Positions 32,364 through 44,459 of a DNA stretch of 64,000 nucleotides are shown piece after piece (the first letter of the stretch is position 1; every line of letters begins with the position of its first letter). The DNA is taken from the NCBI RefSeq assembly GCF_000149955.1, contig NC_030988.1, positions 262,174-326,173 of the forward strand, written 5' to 3'. Both the position numbers and the translations under genes were made by a program. The stretch is from Fusarium oxysporum f. sp. lycopersici 4287 (taxonomy: Eukaryota; Ascomycota; Sordariomycetes; Hypocreales; Nectriaceae). The notes below the pieces were generated by a model. It saw only the letters and a list, made by a program, of their open reading frames with translations, was not told the origin of the DNA and searched no databases.

Positions 32364-34337
32364 TTGAACCAGCACCGATGAATTAAGAGTCTCACCAAAC
32401 AATACCGGCCTTCGTGTAATAGTATGCCAAAGCTCCTCCGACACTAAGACTTCCATAGCACCTTCCCAGGCCCACGGACCTATGAGCCTGAATTTTGTGT
32501 TAAAATGGGCTCCGAAAGCCCATATGATCAATAGGCGATACAAGGACGTGATATGAATCGTTTGCGTGATTCTCCAGATATCTACGATCCCGGGCGCCGA
32601 GTTCATATCCATAGCTAGCTGGTACGCATAACTCTCGTGATCGACACCGTATGTGACCCTGTCGTCATATTTACTGTGAAGCTTATAGTGTATTTCATCC
32701 TCAGCTTTCGGTTTGGATAGTTTGTGCGGTGCCATAAGGTTCAACACCCACAGCTGGGCTTGCATCTCTGCAAGCGGTGGTATGGCACCCAAAGATGGCC
32801 TGACAAACCCAATGAATCCCATGGCGGGCTCATCTCGCCTCCAGATACCACGAACATACGACGATAAGTGATGGGTACTGGTCTTGTGGGTATTGTCGAG
32901 AAAGGGAAAGGTCTGCTGGTAGCCAGTACATAAAACGATCACGTCAGGCTGAATGGTTCGAAATTTGAGTCGATCATACTCCGGCCGACCATTGTCAACA
33001 AATTCAACCACGCCACTCTCGTTGATCCTCTTTGGTAAAGGTGCAAGATCTACCTGCCTTCCATGAGTGTCGGGAATCGGCGTTTGCACAAAAGCAGATC
33101 TCAAGGCATATAACCACAGAGATGGGCCTGGTTGTCGAGGGCGATAAGGCAAACTAAGGTATGGGCAGACTTTCATTGATTTGTTGAAAAAGACTACAAC
33201 AGTGTGAGAAACGAGAAGCCAAGAGCTCAAAAAAGGAAAAACAAAACAAAAAAAAAAAGGAAGGGGGGTTAAAGAAAAAGGCAGTATGGCAGGACGGTTT
33301 GGTGATTTACATACTCTTTGATGGATGGTGACGCGCCTGGCTAATTTCACCTACCCACTGGTCCATTCCTGACGTGGTACCAGAGCAAACCCACAGAAGT
33401 GCCTTAATATAGTAGTTGTAGTACTCCCAGAGAATCATACTGTTGCGTAGGGCTTGGTGAACATAGGTCGTGTCAAAGAGGTTGGCACGGCTAACGTCAA
33501 TGGGAATGCCGGGTTCGTTGGGGTTGGGCTTCCGGCCCAAGATAGGAAGCAATATCGGCCCTGGGTTTCGCTGTATATCCATTAGTATGGTTATTTTATC
33601 CTCACTTATACGTAGACAGAATGAGCAACCTTGGGTGCGAAATGGAAGCCATCCTTATGGCACATCAAGACTTGCTTTGTAGGCGAGTTCACAGCGAGAT
33701 AGGCTACATCAGCGCCAGTCTCACCAGACCCGATGATCATGACTGTCTTGTTTATCCCGAACTGGCTTCTGGTCTTGAAGTCAGACGAATGCATAACCTC
33801 AGGCACATAGTTTAGTCCTGGGATGATCGGCAAGTTTGGCTCTCTGTGCAGGCCTGCGCATACTGCAACTGCGTCGCATCTCCACCTAAAGAGTTCGCTG
33901 CTCTTCTTGTCGTACTCAATCACATAGCCTTGAGAAGAGTGGGCTCGTACGCTGCGAACCTTGGCTCCAAGCTCAATGCTAGGCCATAATCGAAAGTATG
34001 AGCAGTAGTCACGAAGGTATTGGACGTAGTCGCTCGCACTAAGAAAGTCCCGATCAACGCGACAGCGGAAATCAGAAAACGTGGTGAGCTGTTTCGAGGA
34101 TACAAGCTGAGATGGTCATCATTTGTCAATTAGCTCATACGTTCCAGCCATAGAGATACACCCTGTACTGACCTCTGCATCCTCGTATGTTCGATGAGCG
34201 AAAGCACCGCCGACGCTATCTTCCAGTTCAAAGAGCCGAGCTTCAATGGGCTCACAGTCCAGATTCAGGTGTGCTCGAACCAGGTACTTGAGCGTAACAA
34301 GGCCTGACGGACCGCCGCCGATTACTGCGACTTTCAT
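32358..34337 (-). CDS. FMO-like flavin monooxygenase (NAD(P)-binding flavoprotein)
   Basis: Four exons, 34337-34173, 34106-33612, 33570-33315 and 33193-32358, give 583 aa with consistent phases. The N-terminus holds the FAD-binding motif VAVIGGGPSGL (GxGxxG at residues 7-12), and a second nucleotide-binding motif IIGSGETGADVAY is at 181-186. Exons 3-4 join as SKIFFNKS, typical of these fungal proteins. VLCTGYQQTFPFL matches the conserved ATG-type motif after the NADPH site. Such enzymes hydroxylate N, S or carbonyl substrates using FAD and NADPH. The third intron from the 3' side is only 41 bp (33571-33611) but has an ACTAAT branch site. The stop codon lies inside a dispersed repeat, so the C-terminus may be altered. 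Substrate unknown. Confidence 0.9.
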
Positions 34338-35061
34338 TTTCGAATCATGTACTTGACAGGAGAAGCAATGAAGCAGCGATTTCTTTCGGATCCTTGCTTC
34401 TTATATAGTATAGTCAACCCTTGGGTTTTATTTTATTATTTATTTATTTACTTATTTTCCCGATTTTCACGATTTTCACACAAATCAAACTATCCCAATG
34501 TTCGTCGCACAGTCGTAGAGTAGAGCAGCTTTACGAGGAGTTCTGATCTAGTCAGTTCACTGCGGTGGAGGTCGGTCCGTTTAGAGGAATCAAAGATGTG
34601 CTGCGAGACAAATGAACCTCCTCGGTCATAATCAAGAATAGCCAATGGGCTAATCAAAACCCTTAATCTTTGCCCTTATCAATTGTTTCTCTGGCCCACT
34701 CATGGCTACAAAAAAACCAGTTAGATAGCCAGCGTGTTTCGCTGGTAGCGTCCCCGCATAGCTTATTGTTACACGCCTATATGTGAACTCGAGCAACAGG
34801 GCCCACTTGCCCAATTAAGGCCTGTCCGTGCATCCTTGCAGAGACTCGCATTACAGCCGAAGAGAGCAGTGCTGCACACACAAAATGGGCGGCATCGAAT
34901 GGGCGGAGATGAGCCAAGCTCATGTGGTATCCACGTATAAGTAGTAATTCCTCGACAGGCGAACTATTTTCCGTCTGAATTACAATGAACAATTCCATGT
35001 CATCACAAAGCTGCGGCCATTTTCCTCGCCCCATGTATTTTGTTGATCAACTGTCATCAAT
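34338..35061. other. Divergent promoter region of FMO and Myb-like genes
   Basis: 724 bp with a low-complexity TTTATT run (34430-34452), a TATA box for the FMO gene and one ATGTGAACTCG motif (34781-34791). No gene was seen. Confidence 0.5.
34401..34407 (-). promoter_or_regulatory. TATA box of FMO gene
   Basis: Reads TATATAA on the minus strand, about 64 bp upstream of the start codon at 34337. Motif and spacing only. Confidence 0.5.
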
Positions 35062-35828
35062 ATGAGCATTCGTCCACTCGTCGATAGAAGAGTCGGTTCT
35101 AAAAGCCTTTCAGGAGAACATTCAGACTCGCTACGCACTGATAAGCTTTCGACACCACCCTGGACTCCTCCAACTTCGATCTCGGGAAGCCCCGTAGTGG
35201 ACATTGAAGGTAAGCTCCTGTCTTTGCCTGACGAGCTCCATCTTTCCAACCCAGCAATCAGAGACTAACAACGCTTCAAGGGGTAGCAACATTTCCAGGA
35301 CTGCAGAATCTCGACTCAGCTCAAGGAAACTTCTCCATAAAACTTCCTAGTCTGGCGGAATTCGACCAAGATGTACAGGCCCTCATTCGAGCGCATGGGC
35401 CTATGGAGACTTCAACTCCTCCATCTGTAACCCATGGCCGTTCTACAGAAGGCTCAGCCAGCCCCAGACGATGCCCTTTCTCTACCGGTTGCTCTCTGTA
35501 CCGAGGGAAAAGACTGTGTGGTAGGCCAGACGCGCGCTTCGGTAATGATGACAGCACTCCATCCCGCCAAGGCCTGCTAGATAGCAGTTACTATCCGAGC
35601 CCGCCTCCTGGGAGGAAAATCCGTCATATCAATCAGAAATACACATCAAAGGAGCGCGATTTTATCATTGCCTTGCGTGAGAGGAATATGAACTGGGGTT
35701 GCATCCAGCAGAAATTTGCTGCTCGATTTGGCAACGCTCCTGAGCGTACGATTCAAGGTCTGCAGGCTTTTTACTATCGTACGAATCGGCCCATCTTTGG
35801 AGGACCAGGATCGCGGGCTATGCTATGA
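35062..35828 (+). CDS. Myb/SANT-like DNA-binding hypothetical protein
   Basis: Exons 35062-35209 and 35281-35828 (71-bp intron, GTAAGC donor) give 231 aa. The first 160 residues are Ser/Pro/Thr-rich and probably disordered. Residues about 170-215 (YTSKERDFIIALRERNMNW, then IQQKFAARFG and RTIQGLQAFYYR) form a predicted three-helix fold of SANT or helix-turn-helix type, common in small fungal nuclear proteins. The function is presumably transcriptional, but no family name can be given. The start was chosen as the first ATG in frame. Confidence 0.78.
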
Positions 35829-36868
35829 TAACGAGAGCGACGTAGAGCCTCTGAATATCAGTGTAAGAAGCTGTGGCTGTGACTTTCGTTGTTAAATTAT
35901 GTATTTGGAAGACCCAAATAATAAAGCAAACCTTCTTTAGATGATTTCTCTATGTGTAGGATAATCAGACGGTGGCTTCATATTTTCTTCTTTTTTGCAT
36001 GTCTCTCAAAAGAAGTGCTTAATGATCGCTGATTTTGGCCACATACTTGATGAGCAGGGCTCCAATGGCCTTGTGACGTGTGCTTTTGATGAGAAAAGGT
36101 TGCATCGTTATCGCCCTGGCCTTACAGACTCCCCGCATTAGGCTCTCGACAGGCTTATAGATCTGTCGCAGTCGTGCGATTGTTACGAGGAACAACTGTC
36201 TTTGATGACACTCTAAGCTCGAGGCTTCGGGAACCACCACGCATCCAGTCAATTTGAGGTCCCGTCACCTGTTCAAAGTCGGCGCTTGCTATTTTAGGAG
36301 GTGAAACGAAGAATGGAAAGCAGAAGTGTGAAAAGCAAATGTGAAATTGGCCTACAGAGTAGCGCCGCGAAACAAGACTCGCTGCCACACTTAGGCTTTG
36401 TCTGCCGGGTAGTTAAGACTCTTGACGGTACGTATGTCTGCAAATCAAAATGCTGGCCGGAAGCCCTGAGCATGGCTGGATGCCCTGCTCACGATATAGA
36501 GTTATGTTTCTTACAGGGTTCCCACCTAAACCTACCCAAAACTGTCCTGTGCTTACGCCCTCTTCTTTGGTTAACAAATGGTTCTAATTAACAACCCTCG
36601 ATCCCGCCAGGAAGGACATTAACCTTCTACGAGGATCTCGCATGGGGTCTCAACTCTTGGTTGGTCAAGTTGACCGGTTGGCAACCGACACAGCCGATAT
36701 GTACCGGCCAAAGTCTTGTCATGACATATGACAGACAACGCTGGCCATTTAGTTCAAAAGCTCGAGGATTGCATATAAACCAACCCAATGTGCATCGCGG
36801 GGGCCTACCTGACCTTCTCATCCATCTCCACCGGAAATCCTTCCATTTCACACACACTGCATAGCACC
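35829..36868. other. Intergenic with dispersed repeat
   Basis: 1.04 kb; holds copy B of the repeat at 36286-36332. The region just before 36869 is the probable 5' leader of the next gene. Short frames were not called. Confidence 0.5.
36286..36332 (+). repeat. Dispersed repeat, copy B
   Basis: Same orientation and about 80 percent similar to 8587-8634. Sequence begins TTGCTATTTTAGG. Outside the core the two copies diverge quickly. Confidence 0.6.
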
Positions 36869-38128
36869 ATGCCTCTGTCCACGGGCTTCCGAAAACATCT
36901 GAGGTGGAGAAGCAGGGAATCTACTCCGACTTTGTCTCAACATTCGCTGCCAGACAGGAGGACATCGGTAGCGAAAAAGTCCCAAAGGAAGAAGAAGAAC
37001 CTTATCGGGCATCCCATCTCTAAGATGGAAATCGGTGCCCCGCGATGGACTTTGCCGGACAGCATGACAGATGTTCTGACAGACCAGCATTTCAGAGGAA
37101 TTGAAACAGATGAGATGTTGAAACACGACCCCATCGTAATGCTGCCCAAGACACAAGAAGCTGAGCAACATCTAAAGGAAGGAGCCATGAGAAAGCCGTG
37201 CCTCATCGGTTCGGTCTGCCATGTGGCGTCAACAGAGTCCGATGAATCTATCCCGAGGGGCGAAGATAAAGACAACATTTCACCAGAAAGCCTGCCACGA
37301 CTTATCCCAAAAGACTCTGTTCGCTTGAGCGCAGAAAACGTTCAGAGACTGCCACCACCACCAGATATCACGGTGACGGCAGCAGATAGGACAGAATTAA
37401 AGCCGCTGAGTGATGTTCCTGCCTTCGGAACCACCAACACGAAGAGCAGAAAAGATGATAAATGCATGTACCTCATGAGCACGCCGTATACGCTCACGCA
37501 ACCCTCTTTCCGTCATGGCCCCATTGTTCTTTCCAAAGCTGACGTGGGTAGAGGGATCGAGACCTTGGACGACACATTAGACTGGGAAGCATTCCAGATA
37601 GCAATTCAAGGGGGGGTGGGAGATTTCTTCCAAGACATATCAAAAGAACAAGATGAAGAGGAGATGGAGGAGATTATATCATGGTTCGATACGTTTGGCT
37701 TTGAGACACACGGGGTGCTGGTAACCGAGGACGTGCCCGAGCTAGAGTTTGGGCCTGGGCCGTCGATGCGACCGTCGTCAGACAGCACTCTCTCGTCAAC
37801 GCCTTCCACCATCGACATTGATAATAACCTGCCCATCCCAGTGGGTGCCGAGTTCCCTTCCGGGTTCTGGAACGCTCTAGAACCCGGCCAGGCATTTGAA
37901 AAAGTTAAGTTCTTCAAAAACACAGGACTGAAGCGATGGCTCTGCGAAGGGGGACCCAAACGCCCTTCATTCCACAGCTCTGATGAGAGTCTACCACCGA
38001 GCCCGATGATGCCGCTCATGGTTGACGACGAAAGCCCTCTTTCGGACAGAGTACCGATGGGTTATAACCTAGGCCATGACCTTGGTGACTTTTTGAAGTG
38101 GCAGGAGGAAAACATTGTGTATGTCTGA
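36869..38128 (+). CDS. Hypothetical disordered protein, 419 aa
   Basis: Start chosen at ATG 36869 because its context (AGCACCATGCC) is favourable; the frame is open 81 bp further upstream. Single exon. The protein starts basic (MPLSTGFRKHLRWRSRES), includes a Lys/Arg run (KKSQRKKKN) that could be a nuclear signal, then long Ser/Pro/Glu-rich stretches. More ordered patches are about 230-330 (LDWEAFQIAIQGGVGDFF, EEIISWFDTFGFE) and 340-370 (FPSGFWNALEPGQAFEKV). No enzyme motif is seen. It looks like a conserved-type fungal protein of unknown function. Confidence 0.72.
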   Translation: MPLSTGFRKHLRWRSRESTPTLSQHSLPDRRTSVAKKSQRKKKNLIGHPISKMEIGAPRWTLPDSMTDVLTDQHFRGIETDEMLKHDPIVMLPKTQEAEQHLKEGAMRKPCLIGSVCHVASTESDESIPRGEDKDNISPESLPRLIPKDSVRLSAENVQRLPPPPDITVTAADRTELKPLSDVPAFGTTNTKSRKDDKCMYLMSTPYTLTQPSFRHGPIVLSKADVGRGIETLDDTLDWEAFQIAIQGGVGDFFQDISKEQDEEEMEEIISWFDTFGFETHGVLVTEDVPELEFGPGPSMRPSSDSTLSSTPSTIDIDNNLPIPVGAEFPSGFWNALEPGQAFEKVKFFKNTGLKRWLCEGGPKRPSFHSSDESLPPSPMMPLMVDDESPLSDRVPMGYNLGHDLGDFLKWQEENIVYV

Positions 38129-40337
38129 GTTTAGTATGCTGCCGCAACGGTCATTGCGTTCCTTCTTTTCTTCGGAAGCAGCACCTGGATGTTGATGCAT
38201 AAGAGCTCATCTGGCACCTGGCTATGTGATAGCGGAGCTTCTAAGGTACCTAAAGCACGTATAATAGGGTGATTGAGACTTGTAAGTAGGCTCGCGCTAC
38301 GGGGTTTTCTTTAACACTAAGAAGATTAAACCTGGGTCTGGAACAAACCAGCTCCGTCGCTGTTTGCGGTATTCCCCCGCTCACATCACTGTCTTGAACC
38401 TTAAGAAACGAATAGGAGAAGGAAAAAAGATTTGCGTGTTCTATTCATGATCCTTCCCACAATCAATCGGGATGAGCGCGTTAAAGCAGACGTGAGACGC
38501 AATCAAACACGGTGTCCGGAAACACGAGGTCCACCTAACGATGTTCGTGATTGTGATAAAGGAACCAAGGTATATAAGGACCGGCCAATTCTATGACTAG
38601 GATTCCGTCGTACGCTATGAGCTCCTGAACAAACACTACCGCCTACGTGTTCGATTTAGCTGAGAGACGTTCCAGGGTACCGGTGTGGCGCCTTGTCTTT
38701 TTAGACTTAGACCTTGTGCGACTGACATGCTGCATATACGCCAGATGATACTACCGTCTACAGGACCTGTGCACGCATAGGACTTGATCATGGCGGCCGC
38801 TCAGCGTAGCCAAGTAGATCTGGAGGGCGTGCATTAGCCGCTGCAAGCGAGGGAGAGAAATGGAGATGGTGTGGAAGTGGAGGATAAGAGGACTGGTATT
38901 TCAAAGAGGGGATATCAGCTGCTCGTAAGCATATTGCATGGAGGGAATAATATGCAAGGGAATGAGTCAGTTCGGAGGTATCTGTGTATGTGTGGACTAC
39001 TGCCCCCAATTGACCATTTCACAAACTAATCCTTGGGATCCACTGCCCCTGCCACCTGAAGCTTCCGACCTTCCCTTGGGCCAGAAGAATACAGTACCTT
39101 CCGGACTCATTGCTTGCAATATCCTATCTACAGTCATGTCTATCAAAGCCCCTGAAAGATTTCTCTCTGCTAGCTAGATTCTTTGCCTATGAGATATTGA
39201 AACCGTACACGAAAGTACTGTAGTACGATGTGGTTTTTTCGTCATGTTGTCTGAGAGCGGTGCCCGTTCAATCAGCCATCTGCACTGGAAGCAGGCCAAT
39301 ATAGTACAGAAGCTCGCAACATTGCTCCAGGTAACCAGCTGTCTATTTCGTCTTGCCTACATGCTTAGATAAAAGCGATCGTTTAAATGATACAGAACAT
39401 TTGCGCAGGGACCTTCTCTAACCGCTTGCATTTGTGGAGGAGCCAAGTAAAGGAATGGGTGCGGAGGGGCGGGAGCAGGGAAGGTGTCTATTGCAGATGG
39501 TCGAATAAAAGAGGAGGCATAGGACGAGGGGAAAAGTTAGCGCTGGACACACCTTCATTTCATGTTTGCACATCCCTGGATAGCCGAAATATGGATCATA
39601 TAGCGACTATGAAATGAATTTCACGCCCACTCTCTAACTCTAATCCATCTGCACCCCTCTTGTTCGAAACGTGCGAGGCCCTCCGGCGCCTCACCTGCAG
39701 CAATTAGGTTTATGAACTCGAAGAACCGATTATTCATGGGACGGAATGTGGTTCCTAAACGCACTGTAGACAAGTATCCTGATAGCCCCGACCGAAATTG
39801 AAGGCCACTCGTATTTCACCAAAAAGATGGGAATACACGCGCTAGACAGGGATGGTGGGACTACTCCTGTGCGCTCCGTGCAGGGTCCGAGGAACAACGA
39901 TGTTTACCGTAGGCTTAGCCCTCCACGTTAGTACAAGGCTAGTATTGCCCCTCAGAGTCAGCGCGTTCTCGATGCTGCAAAAGGCTATCATGCAAATGTT
40001 TGTAGATGGCTGATAGCTACAAGAGTATTTAGTTTATATCTTCCTCTCGCTCACCTGCGGTCTCTGCCCTCGCCCTTTGTTTACAAGTCCATCGCCTGAT
40101 ATTCAGCTTCGAACAGCTTCAAGTCGTCTTTCATTATTTCTCATATGTACATTACTACCAGCCTCCGCTCAAGGAAGCCCTATCCCCGCCTTCGAAATCA
40201 ATTCTTGCCCATGCAAGTACAAGAAAAGTACAGAACAAAAGATACAGCTACGGAAATACAATAGCTAGAGTTTCCTCGTTTACCGACTGTACCAGTACCA
40301 CTCTCGACACAACACTCATCTATACACAGATGTCACA
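38129..40337. other. 2.2-kb gap, upstream of bZIP gene
   Basis: No supported gene. CT-rich leader-like DNA near 40040-40330 suits a long promoter and 5' UTR of the bZIP gene, as is common for fungal regulators. The frame at 40077-40268 may be a chance or upstream ORF. Confidence 0.5.
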
Positions 40338-41272
40338 ATGTCCATGACACAACCCGGCTATGCTTACCCGACCTCTTTAAGCGCTTCTCTTAACCCTGAT
40401 GAAGATTGGACCAAGATATCCGACCTTGCCAAGCGTCGAAGGATACAGAACCGCCTTGCTCAGCGTAATTATCGTAGGTTGGATCCTGTCGACCCTGGAC
40501 CCTCATTTTCACTAGACCATACTCTAGAGAAGAGCACCCAATCTTATTGAGTAAGGCTAATGGCTGGCTACAGGAAAGAAGGTCAAACGCTGTCTTGACG
40601 ACCTCGAGCGCCTTACTGGTTCCTCTGAGGAATGTAGCGGCGGACAAGCAGCCCCAAAAGACTATTAAGTGGAAACAACATTCCTTCGCATCCCACAGTA
40701 GAAACTCGCAATCTACAGTTGTCGGAATGCCTGTTGTCTCTCAATGTCTGCTCACTTCTCCCGTGCAGCATACTGGCGGGCCTTTAGCCACCGACACCCG
40801 CGACGACAAAGCCCGATCCAGCAGCCTTCCCCACTCAAGTTCCCTTGCCCAGTCTGCTCCCACTGAGACTCTACATCCTTTATGTGACTCTGCTCAGCGC
40901 TCCTCAGCCATTGAAGACACCGATGACTCTGCCGACAACATGATACCCTCTACGGCGCCCACGACGCTGTCTCCCGCGACACACATTAGCGATACTATTA
41001 ATTCATGGGGGTATCGTAGCGTCGATGGACTCAACCCTTACATAGCCTACTGTAACATGACTCCTATGGAGTTAAATTCTATTAGCTTATACGGACATCT
41101 CAATTGTCATGTAAGTGATGCCAGTTACGCCAGACAAGCTTCCCAAGTGTTTGCACGAGCTTCGAGATGCTAATGGGCTTCACAGAATCCTTCCACGTTC
41201 TACTCTTCCGATCAAATCATCAATATCTCGCAGGCTGGCCTTGAATTTCTGTTTCCTAGAGACAGTGCTTAG
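40338..41272 (+). CDS. bZIP transcription factor (AP-1-like basic region)
   Basis: Proposed exons 40338-40473, 40574-40633, 40719-41110 and 41186-41272 give 224 aa. Exons 1-2 encode DEDWTKISDLAKRRRIQNRL and AQRNYR, then KKVKRCLDDLERL: the basic region with N38-x7-R46, typical of fungal DEDWTKI bZIP proteins. Introns 1 and 3 are well supported (GTAGGT and GTAAGT donors, CTAAT branch). Intron 2 (40634-40718) is speculative: it is needed to shift from the bZIP frame to the long downstream frame, and its donor GTAGCG is weak. If it is not spliced, the protein ends soon after the basic region (APKDY stop). The zipper part is short. The C-terminus reads NPSTFYSSDQIINISQAGLE. Nuclear, DNA-binding; targets unknown. 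Confidence 0.72.
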
Positions 41273-43694
41273 TCGTCTGGCCTCACTTTGCATATACATA
41301 GTCGGAACGCGGTAACGTCAAGGCGTGTAGACGATATGTGATTGGGAATGAAAAAGAGACCAACAGAATGCGACGTTTTATGGAATTCATTTACATACGT
41401 GTGGTGGAATATATATTCTTGGCATGGGTGGGCGGATACTGAAGGTCGAAACCAGGCAAGGAGGCAAACAGAGATGGTTGGGGGTGGGGGCATACTGATT
41501 GTGATGCGGTGAGATGGCCTCAGAGTATCAGCCCATGACTTTAATAGCACCTGACATTGCTGAGCCAGCCATACAACAAATGGTGAGTTAAGGGCGAAGA
41601 AAAAAATAAAAAATAAAAGGAAAAAGGAAAAAAGAGAAATACAGATGTCAAGGGATCAATCAGCCGTAAGCAATAATAACAATTGCTGTCACTATTACCC
41701 ATAGCATGAAATCCTGTCCTTGACGCAAATTCAAGTCGCAATCATCCTTGGACCCATCACTCAACATATCCCACAAATTTGGGGGTCGATGATACGGGAA
41801 CAGCTCATATGCCACAACTCTGATGGGAAGGATGGCCACAGAATGAAGCCTTACAAGATAACAGTATGGCAAAGGTCCTTCCAAAAGAAGCGGTGCCTAC
41901 AAAGTATACGTTTCGGGAAGCCACGCATTATGGAGGGGCCAGTGAAAAGACCTGTTTAAGAAATAGTTGTAAATTCATAAAGCCAGGTTCCTAGATTTGT
42001 CGATGTGACATGAAAGGATTGGATCTCCTTGCAACTGTGCATTTGGATGTTGTTGCTTTGCGTCTCCAGCGCCTACATACTCGATTACACGTCAAGTCTC
42101 ATATCGTACTTATCAATTTGACTTGCTGTTCTGCCAAGTGCTGACTGTGTCGGATGTCATCCCTTTATGAGCTATATGAAAAAGACGGGATAATGACTTT
42201 ATGTACTATGGATGACTGACCTATTTGGATGGAAAGACGTATCACACTCAACCCCTCACTTGTACCCAGCTTCATATGATGACTGGACAATATGGCTTGT
42301 GCTACGATATACAGTTCTCAACCTCTTATCTGAGCAGTCCTTGATAACATTGCTAACAAGTCTTCTCACGTTCAAGTATATGTTCGTAGACGAAGGCTGA
42401 ACAAGAGCCTGCGATGAACTGGTATCATCGACGGTTATTCTGGTTGCGTATGATACAGTAACGAAGCGCAGAAATGACTAGCATATGATTCTCCACGGGG
42501 AACTCGACTGTACGATGAAGGCTCCTTTCATAGCATCTCATAATACTCTCTAGGCTGCAATTAGAACGAGGAGTTGATTTCTTGGCTGATTAGAGGAACG
42601 AGATAGTTATAGTGTAACCCGAATAAGCAGGATCACCAAGATATTCTAGACATATGATTTCCAACGTTTTAGACATCTGCTCATGCAAAAACTTGTCCCC
42701 TTTTACCTAGCTAAGAAACAGTTCCATTTGGAATTGAAGGTAGCCACAGCATCACGAGGCTCAAAGTTGCCTGCTGAAGACTTCAGCGCACTGACCGCCT
42801 CATTGTTCGTGGGTCCGGGGTTCAATCCTTTGCCATTCGCTGAAAGAATATTTCGCTCAATCGAAACAGCAGTAAGTCAATTAGTTGAGGCCTCTACCCG
42901 TTGCATATAAACGAACGTGGAAGCCGATGGGATGCCCATAGCAGTCCTTTCTCGCCCAACAGCCGCCAATCACCCCCCTGCGTAGAAACGTATGATGACG
43001 GGATGCACAGGTGCTGGGGACCTCTGTGGCGTCGGTTGCTGGGTTTCTCAACATTTCCAGTGGGAGGTGGATCCCTAATGGTACTTTCGCTGTGAAGTCT
43101 TAAAGTGGTTTAGCTCTTTCACATTCAAACGTCAGGGATGCCACGACGAATGGCTTCCACCTGCACGACCTGATTGTCTATTCTATATAGGACTCAGCGG
43201 TGGACTCGACTTTAGTGCGAGATGCAGGAGTCAGCCTAGGATAATATAATACGCGAGGGAACACTGTCACTATCGACATACCAAGCACGAACAGCAGCTC
43301 TGAAGGTAACCTTCAACTTGCCGCTACTAAAATGCTCGAAACTGATAAATATTATTTTACTGGACCACTTTCCCAAATGTGATCCAAATGAAACGAACTC
43401 TAGTGATATATTACAAAACATACTCTGAAAGGGAAGGACTCTTTAGACAAGCATTACTGGAGGTGCGTGGAGTCGCAGAGAATTGAGCGTCAACCATGTC
43501 ATTTGCTGAGGACTGACCTGGCTACCTTCTCATACTATGCTAGTGCAATAACTTGAGTTGAATGGACTTAAACTTGCAGTTGCTTAAATCTCATCTCTTA
43601 AAGTACTAGTTAGGGTTGACGAACACTAATTCTATCGTATTAGATATAGCTTATTTTATATGTATACCTTACACATGGGTCTGTATAATTAACA
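41273..43694. other. 2.4-kb intergenic
   Basis: No supported gene. A-rich tract at 41600-41640. Open frames at 42683-43095 are short and match nothing. AT content rises to the right. Confidence 0.5.
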
Positions 43695-44114
43695 CTATAG
43701 CCACGACCTAATAATAATTAGCTTTAGTAACGGGCGGAGGGCGTCATTCATACAAGAAGATAACATATCACTTAAGTATTTCTTACATAACCCCTGGTCT
43801 TGACTAGGGTCCTCGTCCATTATATAGCATGTGTTAAATAGTACCGAGAAGCTATGCATTTCCTTATAGCTGATATAGTCTCTCTCAAGTAGTTTCGACG
43901 GTTTTGGGTCGTTAGTTACCATCCAGTGGCAAAAGAGATCTGAAAAATTATAAAAGTCACGTTCCAGCACCCTCTGCTTTTCGTCGCTGCATTCATACAC
44001 AGCAATCCCATCAGGTATTCGACTATCGTCACGGGATTGCTGGATGTGATTACCCCTCCTAGCCATTGCAATAGTAGGAAACAAAAGCAATTTTATAGAT
44101 TGACTAAACTTCAT
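43695..44114 (-). CDS. Small secreted Cys-containing hypothetical protein
   Basis: The first ATG of the frame is at 44114 and gives 139 aa. Residues 1-18 (MKFSQSIKLLLFPTIAMA) look like a signal peptide. The mature part has five cysteines (YECSD, LFCHW, NTCYI, LCKKY, SSCMN) and is acidic to neutral. There is no transmembrane helix and no family match. Size, leader and cysteines fit a secreted effector-like protein, but that is only an analogy. It sits alone in AT-rich DNA next to a tRNA-like sequence and a dispersed repeat. Confidence 0.55.
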   Translation of the reverse strand: MKFSQSIKLLLFPTIAMARRGNHIQQSRDDSRIPDGIAVYECSDEKQRVLERDFYNFSDLFCHWMVTNDPKPSKLLERDYISYKEMHSFSVLFNTCYIMDEDPSQDQGLCKKYLSDMLSSCMNDALRPLLKLIIIRSWL

Positions 44115-44318
44115 TGCAATGAAGGTACCTGAGGCTATAATCAAATTCAAAATTTTGTTTTTTTTGAGTAGATTAGATATGAGTTATATAGCGTAACTAA
44201 TAATGAAATCTTACAGAATAGCGTATTGATAATATACTACCTAATTACTTATTTTTAATTGCCTAATTGCCTACTTTAGAAAAAAAGCCCCGCCCTAATC
44301 AGACCTGAATGACCTGAG

Positions 44319-44383
44319 GGAATCAAGTCTTCATTAGCACCTCACCGGATTACTTGTAATCGTTGCACCTGACCACTACGCCA
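44319..44383 (-). repeat. tRNA-like A-box/B-box pair (SINE head or decayed tRNA)
   Basis: On the minus strand, TGGCGTAGTGG (44383-44373) fits the A-box consensus TRGCNNAGYGG. GACTTGATTCC (44329-44319) matches 8 of 11 bases of the B-box, 43 bp downstream. A GATTAC/GTAATC hairpin lies between. Acceptor and anticodon stems of a proper tRNA do not form, so I do not call a tRNA gene. Confidence 0.4.
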
Positions 44384-44459
44384 CAAGCCATAAGACTAGT
44401 TAATAACCGTAATTGTATCAATCAAAGTGGTGCAAACAGCTGATTATAGCGGCTTACAT

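Noticed and set aside
42805..42830. B-box-like GGTTCAATCC suggesting a tRNA gene
   Set aside because: No A-box at the right distance upstream and no cloverleaf can be drawn.
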